Positions 1 to 7,607 of a stretch of 39,230 bases of DNA are shown here, piece after piece (the first letter of the stretch is position 1; each line of letters begins with the position of its first letter). The translations under genes and the position numbers were made by a program. The notes under the pieces were generated by a model that saw only the letters and a list, made by a program, of their open reading frames with translations, did not search any database and was not told where the DNA came from. Source of the stretch: Streptomyces sp. ISL-98 (lineage in GTDB: Bacteria > Actinomycetota > Actinomycetes > Streptomycetales > Streptomycetaceae); assembly GCF_018614055.1 (NCBI RefSeq), contig NZ_JAGGPB010000072.1, positions 1 through 39,230 on the forward strand. Reading direction: 5' to 3'.

Positions 1-771
1 GCCGAGGGTGGCCAGCACGCCGAGCTCGCCGTTGATGACGGCCGGCTCCATGGTCAGGGCGGCCAGTTCGGGCTTGGCCAGGAAACCTACGATCCAGCGC
101 GCGACGTGGTCGGTGCCGTGGAGAGGGCGGCGGGCGGCGGTGACCTTGCCGCCGCCGTCGGACCAGGCGGTGACGTCGGGGGCGAGCAGCTCCATGACGG
201 CGTTCAGGTCGCCGCCCGCGCAGGCATCCATGAACTGGGCGGTGACCTGCTGGCGCTGGGTCTGGTCGGTGTCGAAGCGGGGGCGGCGGGCCTGGACGTG
301 CTCGCGGGCGCGGTGGGCGATCTGGCGGACCGTCGGCTCGGGACGTTCGAGGGTCTCGGCGATCTCGGCATGCGAGTAGCCGAAGACCTCGCGGAGCAGG
401 AAGACGGCACGTTCGACGGGGCTGAGGGTTTCCAGGACGACCATCATGGCGGTGGAGACAGTGTCGGCCAATTCGGTCTCCGTGGCGATGTCGGGGGAGG
501 TCAGCAGGGGTTCAGGGAGCCACGGGCCGACGTAGGTCTCGCGGGTGGCCCACGCGGAAGTCAGGCGGTTCAACGAGAGGTTGGTGACCGTGCGCACCAG
601 GTAGGCCTTGGGGTGGCGAATCGCTTCGCGGTCCGCGGTGCTCCAGCTCAGCCAGGCGTCCTGCAGGACGTCCTCGGCGTCGGCGACGCTGCCCAGCATG
701 CGGTACGCGGTGGCGAACAGCAGCCTGCGGTGCTCGATGTACGGGTCCTGCTCAGCTCTGGCATCGACCAT
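1..771 (-). CDS. sigJ: ECF41-family RNA polymerase sigma factor, 3' end beyond window
   Basis: Extracytoplasmic-function sigma factor that directs RNA polymerase to a small regulon. Reading leftwards from the ATG at 769-771, the protein shows region 2 (RLLFATAYRMLGSVADAEDV), the linker motif WLPEP, region 4 (SPVERAVFLLREVFGYSHAE) and then a SnoaL-like C-terminal domain beginning with DGGGK. WLPEP and DGGGR/K are signature motifs of the ECF41 group, in which the fused SnoaL-like tail controls activity in place of a separate anti-sigma factor. The frame is open to base 1, so about 257 residues are seen and the last part, where the NPDKL motif should lie, is missing. It lies 72 bp downstream of an oxidoreductase gene on the same strand. 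ECF41 genes usually sit beside such COE-type (carboxymuconolactone decarboxylase, oxidoreductase, epimerase) genes, so the pairing fits. Family assignment is firm; the target set is inferred. Confidence 0.92.
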   Translation of the reverse strand, partial: MVDARAEQDPYIEHRRLLFATAYRMLGSVADAEDVLQDAWLSWSTADREAIRHPKAYLVRTVTNLSLNRLTSAWATRETYVGPWLPEPLLTSPDIATETELADTVSTAMMVVLETLSPVERAVFLLREVFGYSHAEIAETLERPEPTVRQIAHRAREHVQARRPRFDTDQTQRQQVTAQFMDACAGGDLNAVMELLAPDVTAWSDGGGKVTAARRPLHGTDHVARWIVGFLAKPELAALTMEPAVINGELGVLATLG

Positions 772-843
772 CGGCCCATGCTGCCAGCACCGTAACCAGG
801 GCGGCAAGGACCGAGATCACGGCGCTGGGAGCCGATGTGCCCG

Positions 844-2021
844 TCATATCGCGGGCTCGCGGGTGGCGCGGCCGCCCTTGGAGACGATGGTGGTGACGTT
901 CATGCGCTTGCTGAACCGATAGGTCTTGAGCGGGCTGCCGCTGACCATCTCCTTGTACGCGACGGCGCTCCGGCCGGTGAGGTGCATGCGGCGGGGGTGT
1001 CGTCGGCCTTGGTGAACTGGATGACGGCATCACGGCGGCCGAGGCTGACCGGCTGGTGGAAGTAGCCGAAGCGGAACGCCTTGACGGCCTTGCCGCGCAC
1101 GAGCCGCGCGATGGTGTCAGCGGTGTACTGGGCGGTGGGCAGGCCGCTCTGGCAGGTGCCGTGGATCTGTCCCCAGGCCAGACGGACAGCGGCGGCGTCG
1201 CCGATGGCGTGGATCTCCGAGTGGGACACCGAACGCAGCGTGGCGTCGACCAGGATGAGGCCGCGGTCGTCGGTGGCGATCCCGGCGGCGGCGGCGAGCG
1301 GCGACACCTTGACACCGGCGGTCCACAGGCAGGCGTCGGAGCGGACGAGCCGGCCGTCGGCCAGCTCGACGGCGCCGGGCAGCACCTTGGCGACGCGGGC
1401 GCCGGTCTCAAGAGTGACGCCGAGGAGGTCCAGCGCGCGGTAGAGGTAGGCGCGGGCCTTGGCGCCCATCATGCCGCCGGGCTCGTCCAGGCTGATCAGC
1501 GTGACGTCCAGGCCGGGGTGGCTCTCGGCAATCTCGGTGGCCGCCTCGATGCCGGTCAGGCCGCCGCCGCAGACGGTGACCGTGCCGCCGGACGCGGCGA
1601 CCTCGGTGAGCCGCGCGGCGAACCGACCGGCGATCTCCGGGTTGTTGAGGGTGAACGCCTGGGTGTTGACGCCGGGGACCTTGCCTGTGTCGGTCGAGCT
1701 GCCCAGCGCGTAGACGAGCGTGTCGTACCCGAGGGTCTCGGCGCCGTCGACGGTGATCTGCCGGGCCTCGGGGTCGATGGCGGTGGCGGCGCCCTGGACG
1801 AACGTGACGCCGGTCCCGGCGAGCAGGTCGGGGATCTGGTGGTCGGCCAGCTCCTGCCCGGCGGCGATCTGGTGCATCCGCAGCCGCTCGACGAACCGGC
1901 TCGAAGGGTTGACCAGGGTGATCTTCACGCCTGTCCGGCGGGTGCGGTGGGCCAGCCGGATGGCGCTGAACATGCCCGTGTAGCCTGCGCCGAGGACGAC
2001 GATGTGGTGGCCGTTGTTCAT
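844..2021 (-). pseudogene. NAD(P)/FAD-dependent oxidoreductase (NDH-2-like), frameshifted near its 3' end
   Basis: Pyridine-nucleotide-disulfide type flavoprotein of about 392 residues. Starting at ATG 2021 (GGGAG six bases upstream), it has an N-terminal FAD-binding motif (VVLGAGYTGMFSAIRLA), a second dinucleotide motif for NAD(P)H (VTVCGGGLTGIEAATEIAE) and the C-terminal FAD motif (IHAIGDAAAV). After FTKADDTP the frame is lost. One base missing from the G5 run at 993-997 (C run on the coding strand) restores a conventional tail, RRMHLTGRSAVAYKEM..., ending at TGA 844-846. As written, the frame would run on into unrelated residues. Only the last 52 residues or so are affected, so the gene may be intact in the organism if the base is a sequencing error. 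It probably shares a transcript with the ECF41 gene downstream and is a likely target of that sigma factor. Confidence 0.85.
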
Positions 2022-2071
2022 CTCAATCTCCCAAGGTCGGGCACCGGCTTCGGTGTCGGTGACGCCCATGG

Positions 2072-2098
2072 GACAAGCAACCCGCACCGGACGTGACA
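2072..2098 (-). promoter_or_regulatory. Candidate ECF41-type promoter of the oxidoreductase-sigma operon
   Basis: On the minus strand TGTCACG (2092-2098) is followed after exactly 16 bases by TGTC (2072-2075). The published ECF41 promoter form is TGTCACA, 16 bases, then CGTC, so this site matches all but two positions. It lies about 45 bases upstream of the oxidoreductase ATG, the right distance for a short leader. The match is read directly. That the neighbouring sigma factor uses it is inferred from the known autoregulation of ECF41 operons. Confidence 0.6.
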
Positions 2099-2534
2099 GG
2101 TCGCCGATGTGAACCACGTCACACCAGGAGCACCGTTGGTGTGCTGGCAAGAACCCGTCAGTTGCCTCGCTGTACCGGGCCTGGCCGAGGCGGAGCAGGA
2201 CGCCGAAGAGGACGGGCTCCCACTGCCCGCCCAAGGCAGCGCGTATCCGACGTCCGGACGAACCTCTCACCCCCGAGGAAGCCGAACTCCGCGAGCGACT
2301 CCAGCGCCAGGTCCTCGACGGCGCAGACTGATAGGCGCCCAGATTCAGCCCAACGTGCCGACCCCGCTTAGCGTTCCATCCTGTAGGAATACCGGCGGGA
2401 CCCCGGCCCCAAGTGCGGCCAACTGTCGGACGAATCCGGAGGTGCACCGTTCCGTCGCAGGTCAGCGGGCCGTGGATGGGGAATTTCGGAGAGCAGGTCT
2501 GTCCCACCCCCGAGCACGAGGTGGGGAGATTCAG
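2099..2534. other. Gap without a convincing gene
   Basis: No clear gene is seen. On the plus strand an open frame ending at TGA 2329-2331 carries a coding-like, charged helical tail (RPDEPLTPEEAELRERLQRQ) but has no start or upstream homology I can recognise. It may be the last exon-sized remnant of a lost gene. Confidence 0.35.
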
Positions 2535-2649
2535 GGTTCTGGCCGCGCTTCCGTGACGGCTGCGCCAGCGAGACGGCCCGCGTCCAGGCCGGCCGGCCTG
2601 CCACCGCGCAACAACCTCAGCAGGCCTTCACGCAAGTGCGGCCAGAACC
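2535..2649. repeat. Two head-to-head copies of a 55-bp dispersed repeat
   Basis: The minus strand from 2590 to 2535 and the plus strand from 2595 to 2649 each begin GGCCTG and end CGGCCAGAACC after 55-56 bases, with CACG(G/C)AAG about 15 bases before the end. They are joined by a GGCC-rich centre and so form a 115-bp imperfect palindrome. A third copy lies at 4620-4674. The first and third copies agree at roughly nine bases in ten. The middle of the second copy is diverged. Confidence 0.7.
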
Positions 2650-2670
2650 GCATAGGCACTGTCCGCAGGA

Positions 2671-3093
2671 TCATGCGGAGGGTGTCAGCTGTGGCTGCGG
2701 TGTCGTGCGTGTGCTGCCCTCGGTCAGCAGCATGATGGCGGTGAGTACGACGATGGCGGCCGCCGATACGTGAACACTCAGCGCTGTGGTGAACGTGCCG
2801 CCATGGGTGACGACCGCAAGCGCGTCACCGAGCGGAATGATGGCGTCGATGAGGACCACCCAGCCGAGGATTCGCCGCTGCCCGAGCGTGAGCAGCAGGA
2901 ACACGGTGGATGCCACGGCGATATCGCGTACGCCCTTCACGACGAAGTAGCCGTCGGCGTTCCCCTGTGGCCAGGGGGTGATGCCGAATCCGGCGGGTGC
3001 ACCGTCAGGGTTGAGCAGGAAATTGAGCCCGAGGAACAGAACTGCGACGCCGGTCAGTGCGGCAAGGGCAGTGGTGATGTGACGCCTCTTCAT
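2671..3093 (-). CDS. DUF4267-like small membrane protein
   Basis: A 140-residue integral membrane protein. The ATG at 3091-3093 is preceded by GGAGG four bases upstream, which favours it over longer in-frame starts. Four hydrophobic segments are visible: about residues 7-25 (TTALAALTGVAVLFLGLNFLL), 50-70 around VRDIAVASTVFLLLTLG, 75-95 around WVVLIDAIIPLGDAL, and 105-128 around SAAAIVVLTAIMLL. GFGI..WPQGNADGYFVVKGVRD between the first and second is typical of the DUF4267 family, whose biochemical role is unknown. It lies 76 bp downstream of another membrane-protein gene on the same strand, so both are probably co-transcribed and under the divergent TetR regulator. Confidence 0.8.
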   Translation of the reverse strand: MKRRHITTALAALTGVAVLFLGLNFLLNPDGAPAGFGITPWPQGNADGYFVVKGVRDIAVASTVFLLLTLGQRRILGWVVLIDAIIPLGDALAVVTHGGTFTTALSVHVSAAAIVVLTAIMLLTEGSTRTTPQPQLTPSA

Positions 3094-3169
3094 GGATCCT
3101 CCGAGAGGGAGAGCGGGGCCTGTGGGTCCGTGCCTTCCTGCGTTGTCCGGCAACTGCTCGCTCGTGCGG

Positions 3170-3901
3170 TCAGGCAGGGGCCGCACTGGTTTGGCCACTG
3201 GGGGACCTCCGGACCGGGGTGCCCGGGCTGTGCCGGATCAGGGTGATGCCGTACGCGACGATCCAGACGACCCACAACAGCCAGCCGGCGAGGCCGAGGA
3301 GGCCCAAGGCCCCGCCGTTGCCGATCACCCAGTGGGCGAGGGTGGCGGAACTGAACTGCAGTGCGGCGGCGAGCAGCCCCAAGGTGCCGTGCCACGGCCG
3401 GATCACGCCGGTGCGCAGGCCGCCGACGGACAGGCCGAGGAGGGCGAGCGCCAGAAAGGTTCCGTTGAGGGTGAACACCGCATCGTGCAAGGCCCAGAGT
3501 GCCGTGGTCGCGGAGGGGTCGTGCGGGGCTGTCGAGGTCAGGGCGAGGCGGGTCGCGATGACCCCGGCGAAGGTGACGTTCTGCAGGGCCAGTCCGGCGA
3601 GTCCGAGCAGCGACCACGCTTCGCCGCGGTCGCGCTCGGACCTCCGCAGCGCGACGAGCGCACCGGCGCCGAACAAGGTGGCCAGGATCCAGGCGGCGGG
3701 GGCGAGTGCGGAGCCGATGCCGACAGCGGTGCCTTCCTCAGCGAAGAACTCGGTGACCTTGCCGATCTCTGCGCCGGTGAGGGGCAGCCCGGCGGGCACC
3801 ATCATCACGTTGCTGAGGGTGATCATGGCGGCGAAGCCTAAGGCGGCCATGCCACTGATCCGGGAGAAGCCGATGTTGGCCAACTTGGATTGACGTGTCA
3901 T
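3170..3901 (-). CDS. Multi-pass membrane protein, probably TetR-controlled
   Basis: A 243-residue protein with about six to seven hydrophobic segments, starting with MAALGFAAMITLSNVMM near residue 18 and ending with GLLGLAGWLLWVVWIVAYG near 215. I recognise no catalytic motif. The look is that of DUF4386-type membrane proteins of unknown role. The ATG at 3899-3901 has no Shine-Dalgarno sequence. Instead a perfect TATAAT box ends six bases before it, so a leaderless message is likely. It is divergent from the TetR gene at 3942 with only 40 bp between them, the usual layout for a repressor and its target. Confidence 0.8.
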   Translation of the reverse strand: MTRQSKLANIGFSRISGMAALGFAAMITLSNVMMVPAGLPLTGAEIGKVTEFFAEEGTAVGIGSALAPAAWILATLFGAGALVALRRSERDRGEAWSLLGLAGLALQNVTFAGVIATRLALTSTAPHDPSATTALWALHDAVFTLNGTFLALALLGLSVGGLRTGVIRPWHGTLGLLAAALQFSSATLAHWVIGNGGALGLLGLAGWLLWVVWIVAYGITLIRHSPGTPVRRSPSGQTSAAPA

Positions 3902-3941
3902 ATATTGATTATAAGCAGCGCAAACCTGGAGAGGGCAAGGT
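3902..3941. promoter_or_regulatory. Divergent promoter/operator region between membrane protein and TetR
   Basis: On the minus strand TATAAT (3908-3913) with TTGCCC 19 bases upstream forms a strong -10/-35 pair that would start transcription at the A of the ATG at 3901. The same A/T-rich stretch holds TATA-N5-TATA (3901-3913), a plausible repressor half-site pair. The A/T content stands out sharply from the surrounding GC-rich DNA. The boxes are seen; operator function is inferred. Confidence 0.55.
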
Positions 3942-4568
3942 ATGAGTGCAGAGCAGGACCGACGTCGCTATGACTCACTGCGTCGGACGACGCAGGCACT
4001 GGAGACCCAGGCCGAGATCGCCCGCGCTGCACGCCGGCTCTTCGACTCCCAGGGCTGGGCGGGCACGACCGTGCGCGACGTGGCGCGCGAGGCGGGAGTC
4101 TCCGTGCCCACGGTCTACTCGACGTACGGAAACAAGACCGGGCTGACCCGGGCCGTGGCCGATTCGGCCGACCTGTCCGCCGACGCGCCGCAGATGCTCG
4201 CGGAGTTGGAGGCCGCAGCGGCGGACCCTGGGCGCCAGCTAGCGGCGATGGCCGCCTACGACCGGCGGCTGTTCGAGCGCGCGGGCGACGTCATCATGCT
4301 GATCCGCGAAGCGGGCCGCAGCGAACCCAAGCTCGCCACGGCTTACCGTGACGGCCGCGAACGGGGCGACGAAACCCGGGTTCAGGTCTTCTCGTCCTGG
4401 CCGGACGGCACCCTTCGACGCGACCTGGACCTGGGGTCTGCCGTCGACATCTACGCAGCCATCTGCAACATCGACGTCTACACCACACTCACCACCGAAC
4501 GTGGCTGGCTACCCGGTCGTATCGAGGAGTGGTGGGGCCAGGCGCTGGTCCGCGAGCTTCTGAGTTAG
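3942..4568 (+). CDS. TetR/AcrR family transcriptional regulator
   Basis: A 208-residue DNA-binding repressor. The N-terminal helix-turn-helix is clear at about residues 22-68: AEIARAARRLFDSQGWAGTT, then VRDVAREAGVSVPTVYSTYGNKTGL. The helical C-terminal half should bind an unknown ligand. The gene starts at ATG 3942 behind GGAGAGG and is divergent from the membrane-protein pair, which it very probably represses along with itself. A small plus-strand gap and a repeat copy follow it, with no downstream partner. Confidence 0.92.
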   Translation: MSAEQDRRRYDSLRRTTQALETQAEIARAARRLFDSQGWAGTTVRDVAREAGVSVPTVYSTYGNKTGLTRAVADSADLSADAPQMLAELEAAAADPGRQLAAMAAYDRRLFERAGDVIMLIREAGRSEPKLATAYRDGRERGDETRVQVFSSWPDGTLRRDLDLGSAVDIYAAICNIDVYTTLTTERGWLPGRIEEWWGQALVRELLS

Positions 4569-4619
4569 ACATACGCCGAACACCTCCGTCTTCACCCCGC
4601 CTGGCGCCCCCGAATGCCT

Positions 4620-4674
4620 GGCCTGGATGCAGGGCCGTCTCTGGCGTAGCCGTCACGGAAGAACGGCCAGAACC
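4620..4674 (+). repeat. Third copy of the 55-bp dispersed repeat
   Basis: Begins GGCCTGGATGC and ends CGGCCAGAACC, matching the minus-strand copy at 2535-2590 over its whole length with two small indels. The two copies are inverted, with the CCAGAACC ends facing outwards, so they bracket the 2-kb segment carrying the two membrane proteins and TetR. The rest of the 4569-4908 gap holds only the terminator at 4861-4893. Confidence 0.65.
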
Positions 4675-4860
4675 GCTTTCAAGAATCCCCCTCAGCGGCG
4701 CGTGGGTCCCCGGCCAGACCATCGGGCTTGCCGCAGCATCGAGGCGTGCACGGTGGGCAGCCCGTACGCGAACTTCGCAGAGCACGACCGGGGGTTCGGT
4801 GACCGTCGGCAAGTACACACTCGCCGCCGACCCCAGTCGAGTCGTGGGGCATGCGCAGGA

Positions 4861-4893
4861 GGTGCGGCTGCCGGAACATCCGGCAGCCGCACC
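4861..4893 (-). terminator. Strong hairpin terminator of the metalloprotease gene
   Basis: GGTGCGGCTGCCGG (4861-4874), a five-base loop, and the exact complement CCGGCAGCCGCACC (4880-4893) give a perfect 14-bp stem 16 bases past the stop codon at 4909. There is no T run on the minus strand, as is common for terminators in this genus. Confidence 0.8.
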
Positions 4894-4908
4894 TGAAGTG
4901 CCGGGCGT

Positions 4909-6906
4909 TTACGGGTGCTGGAGGATCCAGATGGTGCCGGTGCCGGGGCGGTAGAGGGCGAGGTGGTCGTGCTTGCCCGTGCCTTCGTAGTCGAGGGCGA
5001 AGACTTGGTCGGCGGGGGAGCGCAGGTCGTAGCCGCCGATTCCGTTGCCGGGGTCGCCCTGTGCGTAGACGGGTGTGAATTGGCCGCCTTGGTTGCGGAG
5101 GATCCAGATGGTGCCGGTGCCGGGGCGGTAGAGGGCGAGGTGGTCTTGCTTGCCGGTGCCTTCGTAGTCGAGGGCGAAGGCGCGGTCGGCGGGGGAGCGC
5201 AGGTCGTAGCCGCCGATTCCGTTGCCGGGGTCGCCCTGTGCGTAGACGGGTGTGAATTGGCCGCCTTGGTTGCGGAGGATCCAGATGGTGCCGGTGCCAG
5301 GGCGGTACAGGGCCAAGTGGTCCTGTTTGCCAGAGCTGTTGTAGTCGAATGCGAACGCCTGGTCGGCTGCCGACTGGAGGTCGTACCCGCCGATGCCCTT
5401 GCCGGGATCGCCCTCGTGGTAGACCGCCCCGAACTGCCCGCCCGCGTTGTTCAGGATCCAGAAGGTGCCCGTTCCGGGGCGGTACAGCACCAGATGGTCG
5501 AGCTTGCCGCTGCCGCTGTAGTCGAAGGCGAAAGCGCGGTCGGCCGGCGAGCGCAGGTCGTACCCGCCGATGCCTTTGCCGGGATCGCCTTCCTGGTAGA
5601 CCGGGCTGAACTGGCCGCCCTGGTTACGGAGGATCCAGATGGTGCCGGTGCCGGGGCAGTAGAGGGCGAGGTGGTCCTGTTTGCCCGTGGCCTCGTAGTC
5701 GAAGGCGAAGACTTGGTCGGCGGGAGAGCGCAGGTCGTAGCCGCCGATGCCTTTGCCGGGATCGCCTTCTTGGTAGACCGGGCTGAACTGGCCGCCTTGG
5801 TTGCGCAGGATCCAGATGGTGCCGGTGCCGGGGCGGTAGAGGGCGAGGTGGTCCTGTTTGCCTGTGCTGCCGTAGTCGTACGCGAACGCGCGGTCGGTGG
5901 GGGAGCGGAGGTCGAATCCGCCGATTCCGCTGCCCGGGTCGCCCTGTTGGTACACGGGCCGGAAGAGCTTGCGGGTGAAGGAGGAACGGGTGCCGTCGAG
6001 AGTGGCGTCCATGCGGGCCGACTGGCCCTGCGTGAACATGAACATCGCCTCGTCGTCGGTGTAGTCCATGTAGTTCATGAACATGTCGCCGTTGGGCCCG
6101 TTGTTGCAGGTGACGTGCGGGAAGGTGGGAGTTCCCACGTTTGCTCCGGCCTGATTCGGGGTGTCGGCGACGGAGTCGCTGCCGCTGCAGCCCATACCGT
6201 CGTCGCCCCAGATGTGGAACAGGTTGAGCCAGTGTCCGACCTCGTGAGTCGTGGTACGACCGAGGTGGAAGGGCGTTGCTGCCGTGCCGGTGGTGCCGAA
6301 GGCCGAGTGCCGGATGACGACCCCGTCCGTATTCGCCGGACCGCCCGGGAACTGCGCGTAGCCCAGAAGCCCACCGCGTAACTGGCAGACCCAGAGGTTG
6401 AGATAGCGGTCGCGCGGCCACGCGTCGTGGCCTCCACGCGCTGCGAACTTGACGCCGTCGCCGGTGTCGAAGTCCGCCACCGACGTACGGGTACGGGTGA
6501 TTCCCGTCGTCGGCTGTCCGGCCGGGTCGTGGGTGGCGAGACGGAACTCGATGCGGCAGTCGGCCGTGAGTGGCTGCCAGACGGCCGGCGTCCGGGAGAC
6601 ATCGGGGTTCAGCCGACGGAAGTCCCTGTTCAGGACATCGATCTGACTGATGATCTGGGCGGCGGTGACGTTCTGCGCGTCGGTGCTGTGGACCACATGC
6701 ACCACGACCGGGATACGGGTCACTCCCACCCGCTCGGCTTCCTGCTCCCGGCGCTCATAGGCGAAGGCCCGGTTCTCCACGGCTGTACGGGCTGTTGCAT
6801 ACGCGGGTTCCTCGGCGAGCAGCCTGCGGTGTGCCTCCATTGTTCCGCAGAGGTTGTTCGGTGAGGAGGAGGGATCCATCCTGCTGGTGTCGACGTTGTC
6901 GGGCAC
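4909..6906 (-). CDS. M43 (pappalysin-like) zinc metalloprotease with six C-terminal repeats
   Basis: A 665-residue protein starting at GTG 6904-6906 behind GGAGG. The catalytic domain (about residues 60-310) contains HEVGHWLNLFHIWG at 221-234, the HExxHxxGxxH-type zinc site in its pappalysin form, and the Met-turn MNYMDY near 277. The cysteines around the active site also fit M43B. From about 316 to the end are six 59-residue units, each with VYxxGDPGxGIGG, DLRSPxD, FDYxxxGKxDHL and LYRPGTGTIWIL, likely blades of a beta-propeller or FG-GAP-like array. The N-terminus (MPDNVDTSRMDPSSSPNNLC...) is not a signal peptide, which is odd for a family normally secreted. Either export is non-classical or the protein acts inside the cell. 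It stands alone, with its own terminator. Confidence 0.9.
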   Translation of the reverse strand: MPDNVDTSRMDPSSSPNNLCGTMEAHRRLLAEEPAYATARTAVENRAFAYERREQEAERVGVTRIPVVVHVVHSTDAQNVTAAQIISQIDVLNRDFRRLNPDVSRTPAVWQPLTADCRIEFRLATHDPAGQPTTGITRTRTSVADFDTGDGVKFAARGGHDAWPRDRYLNLWVCQLRGGLLGYAQFPGGPANTDGVVIRHSAFGTTGTAATPFHLGRTTTHEVGHWLNLFHIWGDDGMGCSGSDSVADTPNQAGANVGTPTFPHVTCNNGPNGDMFMNYMDYTDDEAMFMFTQGQSARMDATLDGTRSSFTRKLFRPVYQQGDPGSGIGGFDLRSPTDRAFAYDYGSTGKQDHLALYRPGTGTIWILRNQGGQFSPVYQEGDPGKGIGGYDLRSPADQVFAFDYEATGKQDHLALYCPGTGTIWILRNQGGQFSPVYQEGDPGKGIGGYDLRSPADRAFAFDYSGSGKLDHLVLYRPGTGTFWILNNAGGQFGAVYHEGDPGKGIGGYDLQSAADQAFAFDYNSSGKQDHLALYRPGTGTIWILRNQGGQFTPVYAQGDPGNGIGGYDLRSPADRAFALDYEGTGKQDHLALYRPGTGTIWILRNQGGQFTPVYAQGDPGNGIGGYDLRSPADQVFALDYEGTGKHDHLALYRPGTGTIWILQHP
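4912..5962 (-). repeat. Six tandem 177-bp repeats inside the metalloprotease gene
   Basis: The sequence GATCCAGATGGTGCCGGTGC recurs at 4924, 5101 and 5278 with a spacing of exactly 177 bp (59 codons), and further diverged units follow up to about 5960. The two units nearest the 3' end are almost identical in DNA, which points to recent duplication or gene conversion. The middle unit, around 5400-5570, is the most diverged. Confidence 0.85.
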
Positions 6907-7088
6907 GCTGCCTCCTGCAATTTGCCGTCTTGTCCGACGGAAGTGGAAGGAAGAGAACAGCGGGCCCCGCTAGCGGCTACGGTAGGCCGACAAGTCATGT
7001 TGTGTAAGTAGAATCACAGCTTCGGTGCTAACTATGGTGATCCATTCCGGATCCTCCCAACTGTGGTGATTCAAGAGGTGGCTGTGGC

Positions 7089-7430
7089 ATGGCTGAGATG
7101 TCCGGCGAGGGTCTCGGTGAGGCGTCGCCCGGGCTTTTCCAGTACTGGGTGCATTCGTACGAGGAGGATGCGGATGGTGTGATGGTCTTCCGCCCAGCCG
7201 ACTACCTCTTCCCGCCCGCGCGCGGGCGTCGGGGCCTGGATTTCTCCGAGGACGGCACGTTCATCGACCACCCCATCGGCCGAGGCGACGCCCCTGGGGC
7301 GCTGACCGGACGGTGGGAGCAGGCGGAGGGCCGAGAGCTCGCCTTGAGTTTCCCGGGCGAGGGCCGGCGCCGCGACCGGCGCTTGAACATCCTCCACTGC
7401 GACAGCAAGGTTCTCAGGATCCGCGCTTAG
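7089..7430 (+). CDS. Hypothetical protein
   Basis: A 113-residue soluble protein starting at ATG 7089 after AGAGGTGG. It reads YWVHSYEEDADGVMVFRPAD, then FPPARGRRGLDFSEDGTFID, then GRWEQAEGRELALSF and ends RLNILHCDSKVLRIRA. This strand-like pattern ending in a short beta hairpin recalls small calycin or lipocalin-like hypothetical proteins of actinomycetes, but I cannot name a family. It is single, with no obvious operon partner, and is followed about 150 bp later by the IS110 element. Confidence 0.65.
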   Translation: MAEMSGEGLGEASPGLFQYWVHSYEEDADGVMVFRPADYLFPPARGRRGLDFSEDGTFIDHPIGRGDAPGALTGRWEQAEGRELALSFPGEGRRRDRRLNILHCDSKVLRIRA

Positions 7431-7607
7431 GTCGTCCTCATGCCCGCGCTCATGTGGGCGTCACTTCGTCACGGTCCGGTCTGGCTGTGGGGTCAGTGGC
7501 CGACGTCATGCTCCGCCGCCTCACTCACACCTCTACCCTGACCTGGCTCGCCCGGCCCGCCTGGCGCCCGCCATCCCCGACCCGGGGGGGTGCCCCTATG
7601 GGTTTGG

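Noticed and set aside
106..2096. Long plus-strand open frames across the first 2 kb
   Set aside because: They mirror the sigma factor and oxidoreductase on the other strand, have no ribosome sites and give low-complexity Gly/Val/Asp-rich protein.
4915..6381. 488-codon plus-strand frame over the metalloprotease repeats
   Set aside because: It is the antisense of the repeats (Gly/Ala/Val/Glu-rich). The opposite strand has zinc-site motifs and a good start.
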